A DNA stretch of 64,000 nucleotides from Jaltomata sinuosa (Eukaryota; Streptophyta; Magnoliopsida; Solanales; Solanaceae). The position numbers were made by a program, and so were the translations under genes. Below the pieces are notes generated by a model, which made no database searches, had not been told where the DNA came from, and saw only the letters and a program-made list of their open reading frames with translations. The number at the start of each line of letters is the position of its first letter. Position 1 is the stretch's first letter. Of the stretch, positions 36,401 through 47,900 are shown one piece after another. The stretch covers positions 1,731,001 through 1,795,000 of the forward strand of contig QJPP01000048.1 in assembly GCA_003996215.1 (NCBI GenBank), read 5' to 3'.

Positions 36401-37558
36401 AGTCTTTAGATTAGTGTATTAAAGCAAAGAAATTTTAACTTTCTTTATTCACTTAACTATTTTTCAAGTTGCTAGACTAACAGCCCGTTTGGATAGACTT
36501 CAAAACTGCTTTTAAGTTTTCTCAACTTTTTAAATTGACTTATTTTAGCTTAACAATTATTTTTCTTTGATAAATTTGTTAATTTTTTTAATCATAAATA
36601 ATTATTTTATCTAATAAAAATTAAACTCCAGCCTTGTAGCTTAGAAACTACTGCTTAAATTCAGTCAATTCAAATGGGCTCTAATGCTTGTTACGAGATA
36701 TATTACCTTTAATAAGTTTTCAAATGACCTGATAATGTACAAAAGTTTAAATTGTAAACCTATTCTATATAAAAGTTAAACTCATGCCTTAAATTGGTGT
36801 AAGGATACTAACTCCATAGTTACCTTTAATTACTGTAGTACATTATATATGAGTGATAGTTACATAATTTGTACGTGTAATTAATTTTTACATTATCAGG
36901 TCACTCAAAAGATATCTATAGGTAAGCCTCTTCAGCATGTGAGATTTGTAATTTTAATAATAAAGCAGATTAAAAAACTTATATTGATCGTATATATAAC
37001 TTAACTCTAGGTTAGATTAAAATTTGACGGTGTATGAAAGTTAAACTTGTGCATATTTTTGTATGTGTTAGTTTCAGTATCTTATAAAGATGCTCACTCA
37101 TAGTTAACATAGTCAAACTTTTGATTTGGCAGCTAGGAATGATAATTAACGAATCAGTCCGGCTATATCCACCAGCAGTGGCAACAATCAGACGTGCCAA
37201 AACTGATACACAATTGGGGGATTTCACATTACCTAGAGGGACTGAGCTTCTTATACCAATTATAGCAATTCATCATGATCAAACACTATGGGGAGAAGAC
37301 GCTAACGAATTTAATCCAGCAAGATTTGGTCGAGGAGTTGCACAAGCAGCAAAACACCCTATGGCGTTCATGCCTTTTGGCCTCGGCGCACGCCGATGCG
37401 TCGGGCAAAATTTAGCAGTGCTGCAAGCTAAATTAGCAATTGCTATGATCTTGCAACGGTTCTCGTTTGATCTTTCTCCAAGTTACCAACATGCTCCAAC
37501 TATTTTGATGTTATTGTGTCCACAGAATGGTGCTCCCATTATATTCCAAAAGTTGTAG
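33446..37558 (+). CDS. CYP734A: Cytochrome P450, CYP734A-type brassinosteroid C-26 hydroxylase
   Basis: CYP734A enzymes (Arabidopsis BAS1) are endoplasmic-reticulum monooxygenases of the CYP72 clan that inactivate brassinolide and castasterone by C-26 hydroxylation. Five exons: 33446-33722, 34065-34288, 34827-35071, 35755-36151, 37133-37558, in phase to 522 residues, the normal length. Visible marks: an N-terminal membrane anchor (FSYVLLLFAQKAFVHLWW), ITGPNYHFLFGNL, KWAHHRKIITPTF, I-helix FFAGKHTTSNLLTWT, K-helix ESVR followed by LYPPAVATIRRAK, FNPARF, and the haem loop PFGLGARRCVGQ with Cys470. The I-helix has AGKHTT where most P450s have AGxDTT; a Lys at this place is typical of this subfamily. 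The start is the ATG that opens the anchor. Introns 2 and 3 carry repeat insertions. The exact member cannot be assigned. Confidence 0.92.
34652..34786. mobile_element. Foldback MITE in CYP734A intron 2
   Basis: The left end tatgttgctcgggactct and the reverse complement of the right end, tatattactcggatttttc, are imperfect inverted repeats. The interior (gtgcgtgtcagatc ... gaatccgtcatgaatgcggc) is also partly palindromic, as in a very common Solanaceae dispersed element. Confidence 0.55.
35492..35572 (+). mobile_element. Au/TS-type SINE 3' fragment in CYP734A intron 3
   Basis: aggttaggtctgcgtagact, then cactttagac-like text and ttattgttgttgttgg, is the conserved 3' end of the Au/TS-type SINE in plus orientation. 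Immediately upstream (about 35320-35480) is a fragment of another dispersed element ending tagctacgccactg. Confidence 0.6.
36482..36682. mobile_element. hAT-like MITE in CYP734A intron 4
   Basis: The left end agcccgtttggatagac and the reverse complement of the right end, agcccatttgaattgac, form inverted termini around a 200-bp AT-rich core. Confidence 0.55.
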
Positions 37559-38845
37559 TTTTTTGACATCCTTAGCTTATATATAATCTATAGTATGTGC
37601 ATGCTTGTACAAAACAAAATTTTCCAGATCTAATGTTCTGTGTCTACAATCCAATTCCTTCTCTTTGTAAATAAGAAGTCCATTTATGTTTGCAATGTCA
37701 GAGGACCAATTAGTAGGCCCAATTGATCTTTGTCAATTAATAGTGTAGCTTTTGGACTTGAACTTCTTCAACTTTAATCATTGATCTCTTTTGTAGTCTG
37801 ATAATCAAATTCTCGTTAGGAAAAAAAATAATTCGCTAGACAAAAAGTCATAAATAAACAAGATTACGTGAATTACGAAAGCATTCCAAAATTCAATGTA
37901 TATGATATAATCTGAAAATTTGAAAGGTACAATGCAGTTAAACCTAGTAGGCTAGTACGTATAAATCAGAAAAGTATAATATTCGTTTGATTTGTATCAT
38001 TTGAAAATGGCAAAGTAATTTTTTGGAAGAAATGGTATTCATGATCAATTAGGAAAACATAAAACTGCTGGCCCAACCCAACCAAACCCAATCCTAACGG
38101 GCTGAAACTTCAACAGTAGCCCATTTTAGCTCTTCATTTGAAAGGGCCTAAAATACTAGTCCAACCCAATTCTAAGTGGGCCACGTGATGGCCCGTGGGT
38201 AACCTTGCAAAAGAAAATCTTTTTAGTGTTAAATGTGAATAAGGTTTATTATTTAATTTTTAAAGATTAAAAAGATAAAATACATAAAAATTACTATACT
38301 TAATTGTCAATTTCATTTGAATACGTAAAGACATCACATTTCTCCCCAACAATTCATAGTTATATCGCAACATTTTAACTTTTGATGATGCATCAACATT
38401 GATATTTCTTGTGTATTCACACATGCTATATTTATTGAAACAGCTGGAGGTAAGTATAAAAATTTTATGCAAAGGAAGAAAATAATTTTTATCGAATTTA
38501 TCATAATATTAATTAATTAATATAATTTTATATAACATATCCAAATAATATATATAGATAGAATTGAATTAATTATTTTCATCCCGACCTTGATATTGAG
38601 TGCGGTTAGAAAGAACTCTAATTTCTTGATATTATTTTTTTACTTTAATTTCTTATAACAATTTTTTTAAACTTATTTATTAGTACTAATATAAAAAAAT
38701 TATATCTGACCAATTTGTCCTTTGTATCCCTTTTGTGTTCCAATTTGTCCTTTACTTCCATTTGCACTTTCTCCGTCTCCGTCTCAGGCCGCTTTCAGTA
38801 CTGAGTCCGCCGTCTTCCGCCCATCCATCCCAAATTAACGGTGAA
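37559..38845. other. Spacer between CYP734A and the PPR gene
   Basis: The proximal part is probably the P450 3' UTR. Repetitive text with gcccaacccaaccaaaccca and gggccacgtgatggccc lies at 38075-38195. The final ~100 bp (tctccgtctccgtctc...) look like the PPR gene leader. Confidence 0.45.
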
Positions 38846-41800
38846 ATGCAGTCCGTAAGTTCTCATGAATCTCTAAACCTATCACGACTCATTTTCCCTT
38901 AAAATTAAATTGGTCCTCTTTTTTTTTTTTCAGGTATTACTTCTGTCGGAGGAATCTCAGTTTCTTCTTCGGATACTGAACGGTAGTTATCAAACCCTAG
39001 ACATCATCAAAGACCGCATTTTTCACGATTTTGCCGATTTATTCTGTTCGAAAGCGAATTTGGATGTTATTGAAACGAGGTATGATTATTACATTACATA
39101 GTTATGCTTATATTTTTTATTTTTTTTTGTCAATCCATTTCGTTTGCCAAAAGTTGATTATTATTGTTATTATTTTTGATATTTTATGTGTAGACAAGAA
39201 AATGTAATGCAAAATGTGAACCGGGAGGAGCTGAGATCCAAAGATTGGTCGTCTAAGGGGAACAATTCGAATCAGGAAGGGGATTCGACAGTGGGTTTCA
39301 ATGTGTTGGATGCAATGTTAAAGCGGAGTTTGGATCGTCTGAAGAGTATGAGGTTTGTTCGAAAAAATTTCATTCTTTTTTTTTTGAGTTAATAAGCTTG
39401 ACTTTTGATTTGTAGTTTTTGTGCCTCTAAGGGCAAAAAATTCTTTCTAGTTGTTCCATAATTGATGATTTCAAGTGGCATATGATTGCATACTGTGTGT
39501 GTTTATCACAACAATTTGAATATAAGGATATTTCTGAATTTGAAACATGGATATTAGGCAACTACAATTAGGTCAAAGTAGTTGTCAATATGAGTTCTTC
39601 TGGTGATTGATTGATTTGATGTGCTAACTTACATTGCTGAATGTAGACAAATGGGTAATTTGTTTATCCTGTCATTTCCTTAGTCCGCTGTGTAGGCTGA
39701 TCAACATTACATTTTGAAGGATGGCGAATTTCTTAAATGAATCCACAAAGGTGCTTATCAAAATACTCATTATTTCCTAGTTCACAGAGTTTGCATACGA
39801 ATATTGGGTTTCATATCCTTGATAATGTGAATATAAAACCAGAATCATTTGTGAAAATCTATGCTTTTTGTTTCTTGTTCCTGTCACGCAACTGTACCTC
39901 GCCTGATCATAAAGTGAAACCTTTGAAAAGAGTAACAAACTGATAATGAGAAGATATGATTTTACAGCTTTACTTTCTAATATTGCTATATGTTTAGGAC
40001 AATAACGGTCATAAACTACATACTGGATGCGAACAAGTAATCTTTTCGGTTAGCTACTTGTCTGCTGCATTGTAGCGTTGAAGTACATAAGTTAAATATT
40101 CAGCATGAATTCAATTGCTGACATGTTTGCTCTGTTTTTCCCTGCCAAACTTACCTTTCCTTTGGATGTTATTAGCTTCCTTTGCAGTTGTTGACTGGCT
40201 AAGGGAGTTAAATTCTAACAATGAGCTCTATCCACTTAAATCATTTCGATAAATCCAAAATGTAAAAGAAGGGATAATTCGGAGAACTGACTTTAACATT
40301 ACCAGAAGTTGTATATCAAAGTCTTGAAGCAAGCATTCTATGATGATTCCTTAGGAAATAAATCTGTAGTGGTGTTAATGATCATTCTCAAGGGAAGTAA
40401 TCTATTAGGCTGGACGCTAGTGATCATGTCAGCAACAATTCCATCCTGACTACTTTCCATGAGCTTTGGCTAGGGAGAAACCCCCCCCCCCCCCTCCCCC
40501 ATGACCTCATGATCCCTGAACTTAGCTCTAGCTTCATGTTGACAAACCACAAGATTCAAGTTAAAAATAGGCACACATAAAATAGAGTAGGTCTCCAATC
40601 CCTCCCCCTTGCTGCTTGCGTTGAATAAATATGCTTACTGATGTCTAAACAACTGACTTCTTGTGTTTTTTCCATATAACTTTTCTTGGTTCTGTTTGAT
40701 GCTCGAGTCCAGATTCCATCCCTTCTCATTTTTTTCTGAGGACAAGTCATTAAATGTGAGAGAAGACTTACTTTTCTTTTGTTCTGTAATGTCGATGGAA
40801 ATTTAACTTCAATCCCGTGCCTTTAGACTGTTGATTGTTTCTTGTTGAATTTTAGCCCGTTGGCTTCTTTTTCAAGTCCCTCATATCTTTAAAGGTAATT
40901 ACCCTGAACTTTGCAGGGAAAGAATATCGTCGGCTGAAGCAGGCATTAGTAACTACACCTTGGAAGTAAATTTCAATAAAGATGCATATGTTGTTAGAGC
41001 TATGTGTCTGGATGGTAAACTGGGAGCAGCTTTATCGCTTTGGTGGAACATGATACAGAATAGTATTGTTCCTGATGTTATCACACACAATTACCTAATC
41101 AATGGACTGTGCAAAAATGGTGAATTGGAGAAGGCAGAATGGATTGTTAGCGGTATGTTAGATAGGGGTCCTTCTCCCACTTGTGTCGTGTACAACTCTT
41201 TAATAAGGGGTTATTGCCTGATGAATAGAGTTGATAAAGCTCTAAACACCTTTTCTACCATGGCCAACCATGGAATTATACCAAACAGAGTAACTTGTAA
41301 CATCCTTGTTCATGCGCTTTGTAAGAAGGGGTTGTTGGAGGATGCCAAAAATCTTTTTCATAAATTACTAAGCAAAAACTATGAGGGGGGGAGCTCAGAT
41401 TTGATTACATCAACCATAATGATGGATGGCTGCTTTAAAAATGGAGATACTGATCAAGCTCTTGCTTTTTGGGAGAGGATGTTAAAAGAGCGTTTCCAAG
41501 TTGATAAAATTTCTTACAATGTTGTTGTCCATGGATTCTGTTTGCGCCATGACGTGGGAACTGCATATAAGTATTGTTGTGAAATGTTAAAGCTTGGTTT
41601 CTTTCCAGATGTTTATTCTTACAACAGTCTTGTTGGAGCACTCTGTAGACAAGGAAAGACCAGTGATGCTTGTTATATCTACGATGTTATGACAAGAATG
41701 GGTGTCATCCCAGATCAAATCACATATAGAATGATAATACAGGGTCTATGTATTAACAAGGAGATAGATAGAGCCAATTGTGTTCTTGATTACATGTTAG

Positions 41801-42342
41801 AGAATTCCATTATACCTGAACCACTTGTTTGGAATGTTATAATTGATGGTTATGGAAGATGTGGTGATTTACAAAAAGCTTCATATATTAGAGAAAAAAT
41901 GGTTGCATTTGGTGTTCGACCTAACATATATACATATAATGCATTAATTTATGCCCAGATACAGTCAGGAAATCTTTCTGCAGCTCAGTCCTTGGAGAAG
42001 GAGATGCTTTTATATGGTCTTACCCCTGATTCAGTCACTTACAATCTGTTGATTGGTGCTGCTTGTAATCTTGGCCTGATTCACTCAGTACTTCAGCTAC
42101 ATGATGAAATGTTGAGAAAAGGTTGTCAACCTGATGTTATTACCTACACGCAACTACTTAAGTTGTTTTGTCTACAAGGTATGATGAGAGAGGCAGACAA
42201 GCTCTTTGGCAAGTTAATGGCATCTGGTTTAGCTGTTGATCATGTTCCCTTTCTGATACTCATGAAAAGATACTGCAGAATGGGAGAATTTAATAAAGTC
42301 TTTGACCTTTACCAAAAGTGGTTAGTGACAATGCCTAGATGA
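38846..42342 (+). CDS. P-class pentatricopeptide repeat protein
   Basis: PPR proteins bind organellar RNA sequence-specifically and act in its stability, splicing or translation. Four exons: 38846-38854, 38934-39079, 39194-39352, 40917-42342, joined in phase to 579 residues. The last exon encodes about 12-13 consecutive 35-residue PPR motifs of the P type (for example HNYLINGLCKNGELEKAEW, YNSLIRGYC, YNVVVHGFC, WNVIIDGYG, YNLLIGAAC), to residue ~575. There are no E, E+ or DYW domains, so it is not an editing-type PPR. The N-terminal ~150 residues lack repeats. The first coding exon would hold only three codons (Met-Gln-Ser), and no clear transit peptide follows, so the start is the weakest part of the model. 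Downstream of the stop (42343 to about 43100) there are splice-like sites suggesting a spliced 3' UTR. Confidence 0.85.
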
Positions 42343-44084
42343 GAATGTTTCCCCAAGAATTATTGTGAAGTTAAGGGCGACTCTAAATGTATCTATTCCA
42401 GAAGACAAAGCTACTCAGGCTTTTGCACATGGTTGGCTTACAGATTTTAGGTCCAGAAGCATCGTCCTCGTAGCAGCAGCTGTCTTTCTCTCCTGGAGGT
42501 ATGTTTAGTTGCTGTCTCCTTTGCACTGCATGTTGGATTTCCTTCACTGCATGTAAGATTGAACCTGGACAACTCTGACTTGGTCTGCATCTTATTCCAA
42601 GGTTTGTAGGAGAACTTTCTGATGACAGTCCTGATGATTTTGAAGGCTTAGATGCTTCGGTTTCACATGTCATGAACTTGTTGTCAACTGAACCTGCGAC
42701 GCAGAAACTGGCTTTGCCTAGGGAAAATATGGAAATGGAAACCCGTAACCCCTCAACTTAAGGGCTATTGTACGTCCAAGAGGTTGGCTTCCATGTTAAA
42801 GGTATGCTTTCTAATCACTTCTCAAACAAAAGTTCTTCCAATATATCTTTGTTCTCTGTTATCTAAGTAGTGATGTGTAGTACTATCTGCACTAGATAAT
42901 GCAAATTGACTCTATGGACTGTGCGGATATTTGTCTAAGTAATAAGTTTTTGTATAGATTTTGGATGCCCTGCTCTTCAATAGCTATAAAAATGGATAAT
43001 AAACATAGAGCAAAATTGACGGATCACACGAGGCCTCAAGACGGGCTGTATCTTTGCCAATTCTACTCTATCATGGAATCTGTAAGTACTTGCAATTATT
43101 GATATCAGCCATTTTAATTATTTATAGTATCAAAACCTTGTTCATTATGCTTACCTCTCATCCATGGTAGGACTTGAATTCTCAAGGGTCTTAACCTCTG
43201 TTCTGAAATACAGAATTCCCCGAGTCAACCTTAATCACCTTTTCACTCTTTCGTACCACACAAGAGATACTAATGATGAAGAAAGCTGCATGTTAGACAA
43301 ATAGTTTTGCCCTTTTTGTGAGTTAATAATCAGTGTCCAAGTTGCTTAAATTGCATTTTAGTGTTCTTACTCTGTGAAGGATATAAGAACTCTTGAACTG
43401 GAATTATTCGTCTTTATAAAACCAGACTAGTAAATTGGGCATATCCGGTTGAGACATTTGTTCTTTCCATTCTTGGTGCATTCTACTTTTTTAGATATCA
43501 GGCATCTCAAGTAGTCCTTGAACTCTCTTACAAACAAAGCTATGTTGATGTTGATTCGGAAAAAAAACTCTTGTTGCTTTCAGCTTGTAACACAAACAAT
43601 TGTACATCATCTGAACTTTGTAGTAAATGCAATTCTATATTTACCAGTCATTGATCATTTGTAGGTGATGAAGTTGATCCTTATAGATATGGATAGAGGT
43701 CTACTTTGTTCTGTGCAGAGCTAGTTTCAGAATCTTGCACTACAAACCTAGCCGGGTATCCTTCGTGTTTCTCTTCCCAAAGTTGGTTCTTGTGGCTTCG
43801 GAAGTGTTATGTAAATTACTATCCTATTCTCCAGGCTAGATCATTACACTGTGCCACGGGAGATGCACGAGGTCTGTAATTGGCTAAGTGCAAGGCTCGG
43901 ACTTGAGGGTTCCCGGTGATGAACTCCACAACATTTTCATGTTCCATATTAGCCTCGGACAAGAGCGTGGGAAGACGATAATACAGGAGTAGTGTACACA
44001 GTTTCATGTGGTTGATAGATGCCTTTGGTGAATTTGGGAAGATGCGGGAAATGGAGTATATTCTCTTCGCATACTTAGTGTAGG
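42343..44084. other. 3' flank of the PPR gene; no other gene seen
   Basis: Possible spliced 3' UTR of the PPR gene (potential donor ggag|gtatg near 42498). Short frames do not resemble known proteins. Confidence 0.4.
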
Positions 44085-44746
44085 CGTTTGGCCATCAGAT
44101 TTGAGACCCTAATTTCAAGTTTTCATTTGAAATCAACATTTATTTATGAAATTTGCATAAAATCTCTACTTCAATTTCAAATCCCAAATTCTCCAAAATG
44201 TAGCTATATACGATTTCAAATTTCAAATTTCAAATTTCAAATTTCAAATTTCAAATGTGACAATTTTCTTTAAATCTTAATTTTGACCATAAGTTTATAT
44301 TTTACAAAAACACACATCTAAATTTTGCAAAAGAAAATTCATGTTCGACTTGAAGAGCTTGTCTGTATAATATGGAAGGATATATTAAAGAATATCTAGT
44401 TACTACTATTGTTAATTAGTGAATCTTTGTAAAATTATGTATATTTGAAAATTTATAATAACATGTAATTGTAAATATTTATTTATAAAGAGAACATAAA
44501 GATATACGATACATTAAAGCGGTGCTTTAGGATATATTCCAATAACTTGTTTATAGATTTTTTCATTTGGTAAGATTGTACAAGATTGAAGAAGTTTTAA
44601 TATTTTTTTAACAAATTGTATGATTTTAATGTTTATTAGAAAAAAAAATATAATTTCAAAAAATTCAATTCATATGTTTAAACATAATTTCAACTTCAAA
44701 TCAACACGATCTTAATAACTGATTTAATATCATGTCCAAACGGGCC
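44085..44746. mobile_element. hAT-like nonautonomous element upstream of PWP2
   Basis: The left end ggcgtttggccatcagattt and the reverse complement of the right end, ggcccgtttggacatgat, form imperfect inverted termini. The interior is AT-rich with many caaattt blocks and no coding capacity. The target-site duplication is not readable. Confidence 0.55.
44214..44255. repeat. Six perfect TTTCAAA heptamers
   Basis: Units start at 44214, 44221, 44228, 44235, 44242 and 44249, head to tail without error, inside the hAT-like element. Confidence 0.95.
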
Positions 44747-44809
44747 CTTAAAATGTAGTTTACAACCTATAATCGGGTTTGACCCAGAAGACCAAAAAAA
44801 GGCAGAGCC

Positions 44810-44817
44810 TAGGGTTT
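44810..44817 (+). promoter_or_regulatory. Telo-box (TAGGGTTT) at the PWP2 5' end
   Basis: tagggttt is the reverse complement of the telo-box AAACCCTA, a motif common in plant ribosome-biogenesis and ribosomal-protein promoters near the transcription start. A second, shorter cagggttt follows at 44838, and gggccc occurs at 44742. Confidence 0.55.
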
Positions 44818-44917
44818 AAGAAACGCCCATCTTCCGGCAGGGTTTAAGAAATCTCGTTTTTGAGCTACTCTCTGCAAACACTTGCATTCCCGGAGCTATT
44901 CTCATTATTGTATAGCC

Positions 44918-47900
44918 ATGAATTACAGGTTCCAGAACCTTCTCGGAGCCCCTTACAGAGGCGGCAACGTTGTAGTAGTGAACAACAATCTTCTTATCTC
45001 CCCCCTCGGTAACCGTGTTTCTGTCACTGACCTTGTCAAATCCGAAACTATAACATTGCCATCTCAGTCCTCCTCCAATCTCCGCCGTATCGCCGCCTCT
45101 CCTGATGGCGTATTCCTCCTCGCTATCGACGAAAACAACCGTTGCCTCTTTATCAACCTCCGCCGCCGCGCCGTCCTCCATCGGATTACCTTCAAGCATC
45201 CGGTGGCGGCTGCGGAGTTTAGCCCCGATGGAGAACTCATTGCCGTTGCTGCTGGTAAGCTCCTGCAAATTTGGCGCTCGCCTTGTTTTAGAAAAGAGTT
45301 CTTTCCGTTTGAGTTGATCAGGACGTTCACTGATTGTAATGATAAGATCACGTCACTGGATTGGAGCCCGGATTCTGATTACCTGCTGGCGGGGTCTAAA
45401 GACCTAACTGCGAGGCTTTTTTGTTTGAAAAAATCACCTAAATATAACAAGCCGTTTCTGTTTTTAGGCCATAGGGATGTGATTATAGGTGCTTTCTTTG
45501 GAACTGATAAGAAAACTAATAAGGTTTGTAAAGTTTATACCATATCCCGAGATGGCGCCATTTTTAGCTGGGGATGCAGTGAAATGGATGGAAATTTTGA
45601 TGAACCAGAATCACCAGGTACACCAGAGCAAGGACAAGGGAACAATGCAGAAGGTAATAGTGATAGCAAGGTCAAAAAAAGAAAGAATTTTGACGGGAAA
45701 GATGGTACATTGGACCTAGAAGATAGGTTTCCGTTGCACAGACTGAAATGGGAGTTGATAAAAAAAGACTTCTTCATGCAAGCACCAGCAAAGTTAACAG
45801 CTTGTGATTATCATAGGGGTCTTGATATGGCAGTAGTTGGTTTTTCTAATGGCGTTTTTGGTCTTTATCAAATGCCTGATTTTGTGTGCATTCACTCTAT
45901 GAACATCACCAGAGAGAAGTTAACAACTGCTATTTTTAATGATCTTGGGAATTGGTTGACATTCGGATGTGCAAAGCTTGGACAGTTGCTTGTATGGGAG
46001 TGGAAGTCAGAGACTCACATACTGAAGCAACAGGGACACTATTTTGATGTAAACTGCCTTGCATATTCACCAGATTCTCAGCTCGTGGCCACAGGAGCTG
46101 ATGACAACAAAATTAAGGTAAGATGATTTAGATTTGCTTTTATGTGAACTAGTTTATGCAAGTTAACTAAAACTTTTCAGAAGTAGTAATCACGACCAGT
46201 GAGGTAAAACTTGGAAGTTTGCATCTATTTCAGTTTGCTAGGGACACCATGTTATAAGCTTGTGTAGAGTTCAATGCATCAAATTACTGAAGCAACTGTT
46301 TCTTACAGGTTATAATTTTAAATTGTTTATACTGGAGGACTTTGTATGTATTGTAGACTGCTGGATGCCTCCTTTTCTACCTAATAATTCCCACTTCTCC
46401 CAAAAAAAAAAAAAAGAAGTCCCCATTTTTCTGCTCCTTCAGCTTCAGTTAACGTTGGTATTCACTAAAGCAGAAAAATTCATCTATGTTTTGCAGGTCT
46501 GGACTGTTTCATCCGGTTTCTGCTTTGTAACATTCTCTGAGCACACAAATGCAGTTACTGCGCTTCATTTCATGCCTGGCAACCATTGTCTCTTAAGTGC
46601 CTCTTTGGACGGGACAGTTCGCGCGTGGGATCTCTTTAGATATAGAAACTTTAAAACTTTTACTACCCCTACATCTAAGCAATTTGTTTCTTTAGCATCT
46701 GATCAGAGTGGTGAAGTGATATGTGCCGGAACCCTTGACTCGTTTGAGGTACTACAGTTCTGGTTGTATTTTGACCATATCTTGTACCCTCATTTGTTGT
46801 TAAATGATTATAATATCATTTCTGCTTTGTTGTTGATACAAATATACTATCTTTGCTTTTCTTCATAGATTTTTGTCTGGTCAATGAAGACGGGCAGATT
46901 GCTAGATGTTCTTAGCGGTCATGAGGGTCCTGTTCATGGGCTAGTATTTTCTCCGACTAATGTGAGTCTTTATCTAATTTTAAGATTCTGTAAATAATAT
47001 ATGTCAGGTTTTCTCCCTATTTTCAATCCTCTACACTGGCATTGACGATATTTTACTAATGCACCATAAAGCAAGATAGTCCAATAATTTTGTAGAGCTT
47101 GGTTAACTTTTCTTGCTTTTCCATAGGCTACTTTGGCTTCCTCGTCATGGGACAAAACTGTTCGCTTGTGGGATGTTTTTGAAGGAAAAGGAGCAGTTGA
47201 AACATTTCCTCACACTCATGATGTCCTCACAGTTGTTTATCGTCCTGATGGAAAGCAGCTGGCATGTAGCACCCTGGATGGACATATTCATTTCTGGGAT
47301 CCAATTGAGGGTCTGCTGATGTACACTATTGAAGGCCGCAGGGATATTGCAGGTGGACGTCTCATGACTGATCGTCGATCAGCAGCTAACTCGACATCTG
47401 GGAAGTGCTTCACAACCTTGTGTTATTCCGCTGATGGGAGCTATATATTAGCTGGTGGAAATAGTAAATATATTTGTATGTATGATGTCGCTGATCAGGT
47501 TTGTGGCTTCTTTCAATGCTACATATTATTGCTTAAGAATGCTGGTACTACATATAAAGTGTGCTCTTGGTGAATTACTATATTCTCTCCTAATTAGTAA
47601 TATGCTTTCTATGTGACACCAAAAGAAACACTTTTTATTGATTGCCTTCATTCTCTCTTCAAATTAGCTAGAACAATTATAGGGTATTAAATGTACAAAT
47701 TCAAATAAGTTTGATTTGGTAGTGAGTTAGTGTCTTCTTCATCTCGTAAGTAGGTTTGTTTTGAACTTGAACTTGAACTCAAAAAATTGTAAATTCTTTG
47801 ATTATATGTTGCTCTTTGTGTGTACTTGGTGTTTTAGTAAAATGTACCCTAGTTTACAGATTACTTCTTACTATTTCTTATAAAGAACTTGGTAACTAGT

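Noticed and set aside
44816..45268. 150-codon minus-strand frame
   Set aside because: It lies opposite the first exon of PWP2, whose plus-strand protein is strongly conserved; the antisense frame is a shadow.
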